64,000 bases of DNA from assembly GCA_027574665.1 (NCBI GenBank), contig CM050653.1, positions 40,684,118 to 40,748,117 on the forward strand. The letters run 5' to 3'. Every line of letters begins with the position of its first letter. Position 1 is the first letter of the stretch. A program made the translations under genes and the position numbers. Source of the stretch: Rhynochetos jubatus. Taxonomy: Eukaryota; Chordata; Aves; Eurypygiformes; Rhynochetidae. Shown here in pieces: positions 61,201 to 64,000 of the stretch. A model generated the notes under the pieces. That model was not told the origin of the DNA and made no database searches. It saw nothing but the letters and a program-made list of their open reading frames with translations.

Positions 61201-64000
61201 CCCTCTCTTTACCTGAGCCAAAACTAACATAACTCGGCAAAACAGAAGAGAAACCAGGCAACTTCATTTCAGAAAAATCTTATGTTCCTTTCTTTTTAAC
61301 TTAAGCTGATGTTAGCAGAGTGGTTTTATTGGGTCTTAAATCTAATACAAAGAGACAGTGCATGAATTATCCTTAATTCAAACATTTACATATAATCAAG
61401 TACTTATGTGTCCACAAATCTGGAATTCCTCTAGATGCACGCCGACCAGAGTTGTATGTGGAGGATGATATCACTTTGCACACTCGAGCTTCTGCACCTC
61501 GCTGGACAACAAACACCCAGGAGTCATGAGCACATTAACTCTACCCAGTCTTTCACAAGTGACACGGAACATGTTTGCACAGTTCTTACTCAAGCTGACT
61601 GAAAAGACAATTAAGCCAAGTCCACCCACCAGAAAGAAAAACAAAAGCTTTGGCTGAAATTAATATTGTCTTAACTCTGTCATTTTGGGGGGTTAAATAT
61701 GGAATTCTTGACGGTTTAGTCTTTATGATTTTACCTCAAAATATATGGGTATGTAATTACTCTTTGCATTCTGATAAGCCTACACTAATATCAAGTATTT
61801 GCTGAAAGGTCCCAAGGACACCCTACATTTAGACAGGCCCAAATAATCTTCAGGGGTTTTGTTGCAAGTAGGGTCATTTGAAAAGAGAATCACACACACT
61901 GCAAGTTGACTGTCAACCAGAAGTCTAGTGTTCGATAAGAGAATTGGCAGCAGTACTACCATTTGGAGTTTCTTCAGGTGCAAAATTGGTCACGATCCTG
62001 CTTTTATTTCAGGTTTCCTAATTCTGAACAAACACACTCCGAAAAATGTGATGAAGTCTCCTTTGTTATGCAAACGAGAGTTAGTATGCTGAAGTAATAA
62101 AGTAGCTGGAAGTTCTGCAGCGATGTGGCCACCTAACTTCAGTAAAGATGGAAATTTTGAGTCAAAGGAGGAAGAAGTTTCTGTTCCTGGAATGCAGCTG
62201 AACAATGCAATTCCTCCTGTTTGTAATACCATTAGAATAATTCCTGATGGAAAAGAACAGTAGAAAGCTCAGGCAGAAAAAAAAAAAAAAAGTTGGGTGG
62301 CACAACCAAAAGCACACCTATTGTTTCAGGTCCAACCTTCAACCATGCTCAGTGGAAATCCTGAAGAATACCAGAATGGTTACAGAATAACCATTAAGAA
62401 TATCAGAATGCCCTCAATGTGTTTAAGAAGGATTACAGCATTCCTACTGCCACTACTTGGCATGGTATTTTCACTGCCTGCAATAAGATGTCACGCTTAG
62501 CAAGTGCTAAACTCAGGAACTGCATGCTGCCAGTAGCTTCATGATATGAAATTCTACAGGGAGCATACAGTTACTTTCACTTCTTCAGAGAGCCCAGGGC
62601 ATCTTCAATATTTTTTGCTAAAGAGCTACAAGCTTTTGAAAGTATTCCATGACCACAGCTTATACCTTTCACACAATATACCACATCCGAAGCCACGATA
62701 TGCTTCCCATCATCACTGTAGTGGGTGTATATCTGCCTACAGTTTCAGACACTTCCTCTGATGCCTACTGGGCTTCTTCATGAATTTTTTCCATCATGCT
62801 TTTGAACTATCCCATGTCTCAAGGCAAATTATTGAGAAAAGAGTTAGTTGTATCAATTCTAAAAGACATACTTCACCAGTGAAGTCTGCCATTCATAACA
62901 TTTAACAACATTTGAGACATAAGTAGAAAGTGATGATGCCATTGTTTCTTGGGACAGTAAAAATTCTCAAGAGGGAATTTTTCGTCACTAAGATGCAAAC
63001 AGAATAATGTGTAATTCCTACAGGGGAAAATGGAATGCTTGTTTTCTTCTCTATTGGGCATACGGTTCACTGCAGATAACACACTACGATTGGCATCAAT
63101 ACTGATGGCAATACTGGTTCCATATCTTTTGACATCATCCGCTTCTTGAGAGGCACCACTTCTCTGCTCAACTCAAAAAAGCCCCATAGAGTTATGTCTG
63201 GTTTTTTCCTGACTGCTATCAGGCTATTCTGTGGTGCATTAGCCTTGCATCTTGCAACTCTAAAGGCTTTGCACCAAATTAAAGAATATGTTTAGGAAGG
63301 ATATTTCTTCCGGATGAAACAGATTCATGCTGTACTTATTTTTAACATGATGGAGGCAGCTTAACTTCAGGACCTTCTAAGTTAAAGGCTGGCACATGAG
63401 GATCTGGTCAGCAGAAAGGAATTAAAAAAGCAATTAGTGGAATAACATATTTTAAGCAGCAAAATATTCTTTCCAATGAGAAATGTGATAGTAGAAATCA
63501 ATGGGCTGAAGATGATGGCTTCACAAGAAGTGACCGGGAACAGTGGACAGCTAAGTCCCAAGCCACTTTTTTCCTGGTCTGCTGTAGAACAAAGCACCTA
63601 TAAACACCTAAACAACTACAGCGGACTCTTCTGGGTACCTACCAGATCTTGCTACAGTATAGCAGGTAGTATATTTGAGATCAGTTTAATACAAGAACAC
63701 TAATTTTTGCAATAGTCTGAAACAGAGTAAAATAAAGGATATTTCTTATTCATTGTGGGTATTTTAATTATACTTTACCTTGGGGTATGTGGCCCAGTCA
63801 TCATCTCTATTAAATAATAAAGTCATCTGCATGCTACTGTGCAGTGGCAACTATGGAAGTACTAGCCACACCGAAATGCAGTAGAACCAGCTTCCCACTC
63901 CTGTCCCTTCAAGGGGAATTGAAGGAATCCGTCTGGACACAAGGTAGACTTTGCCAAGGCAAACTGTTTCTACTCTATAAAGCACAACACATGGTAAAAA
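55300..64000 (-). other. STT3B: STT3B 5' intron (at least 8.7 kb)
   Basis: The intron holds a CR1 copy (57545-58100), a purine tract next to the acceptor (55302-55335) and a 15-base A-run (62277-62291). I looked on the minus strand for the expected FESIIHEFDP-coding exon and did not find it, so the preceding exon most likely lies beyond 64000. Open frames of 60-106 codons here show no domain. Confidence 0.7.
57545..58100 (+). mobile_element. CR1 LINE 3' fragment (about 555 bp)
   Basis: The longest and best preserved CR1 copy in the window. It begins near TGAAACTCTACTCTGCTCTC, contains TGCGTCCAGCTGTAGAGCTC and the same blocks as the 45425 copy, and ends ATTCTATGATCCTATGATC, the 3'-terminal short repeats of CR1. 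It is in plus orientation, antisense to STT3B. Confidence 0.94.

Noticed and set aside
55300..64000. Search for the upstream STT3B exon encoding the first membrane span and HEFDPW
   Set aside because: No minus-strand stretch matching that coding sequence with a phase-2 donor was found. It most likely lies beyond 64000.

Overview
The window is vertebrate nuclear DNA, almost certainly avian. It holds the 3' parts of two spliced protein-coding genes arranged tail to tail, separated by large introns that contain several 5'-truncated CR1 LINE copies, the dominant LINE of birds. There is no operon, CRISPR array, plasmid or prokaryotic gene. The species cannot be told from the sequence.

Left gene (+ strand, 1218-21550): the last six coding exons of an oxysterol-binding-protein-related protein, called OSBPL10 (ORP10). 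They encode about 399 residues, from the linker before the lipid-binding ORD domain to the stop codon, and include the family signature EQVSHHPPV. The PH-domain half lies upstream of base 1. Right gene (- strand, 55299-27816): fifteen consecutive coding exons of STT3B, the catalytic subunit of an ER oligosaccharyltransferase. They encode about 721 residues, from just after the DPW of the first lumenal loop to the stop codon, with the SVSE and WWDYG motifs intact. Only the N-terminal roughly 105 residues are missing and lie beyond base 64000. All splice phases join without a break in both genes. From memory OSBPL10 and STT3B are also convergent neighbours in human 3p23, which supports choosing OSBPL10 over its close paralog OSBPL11.

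Layout: 1-21550 OSBPL10 exons and introns (four CR1 copies near 4.5, 8.5, 10.1 and 15.1 kb and one near 19.5 kb); 21551-about 26205 intergenic, unusually GC- and CpG-rich, with an alternating purine-pyrimidine tract, an ETS-type site and several open frames of unknown meaning; about 26205-27815 STT3B 3' UTR with an AATAAA signal; 27816-55299 STT3B exons and introns (CR1 near 45.7 kb, an older LINE remnant near 40.3 kb, a perfect short hairpin near 36.0 kb and a CpG-dense patch near 30.0 kb); 55300-64000 a large 5' STT3B intron with one CR1 copy and no recognisable exon.

The two genes do not form a pathway. ORP10 moves lipids at ER contact sites, and STT3B attaches N-glycans in the ER lumen. 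The points most worth a second look are the CpG-dense promoter-like DNA between the two gene ends, the CpG-dense patch inside the penultimate STT3B intron, and the 17-bp-arm hairpin. No clearly new biological system is evident.
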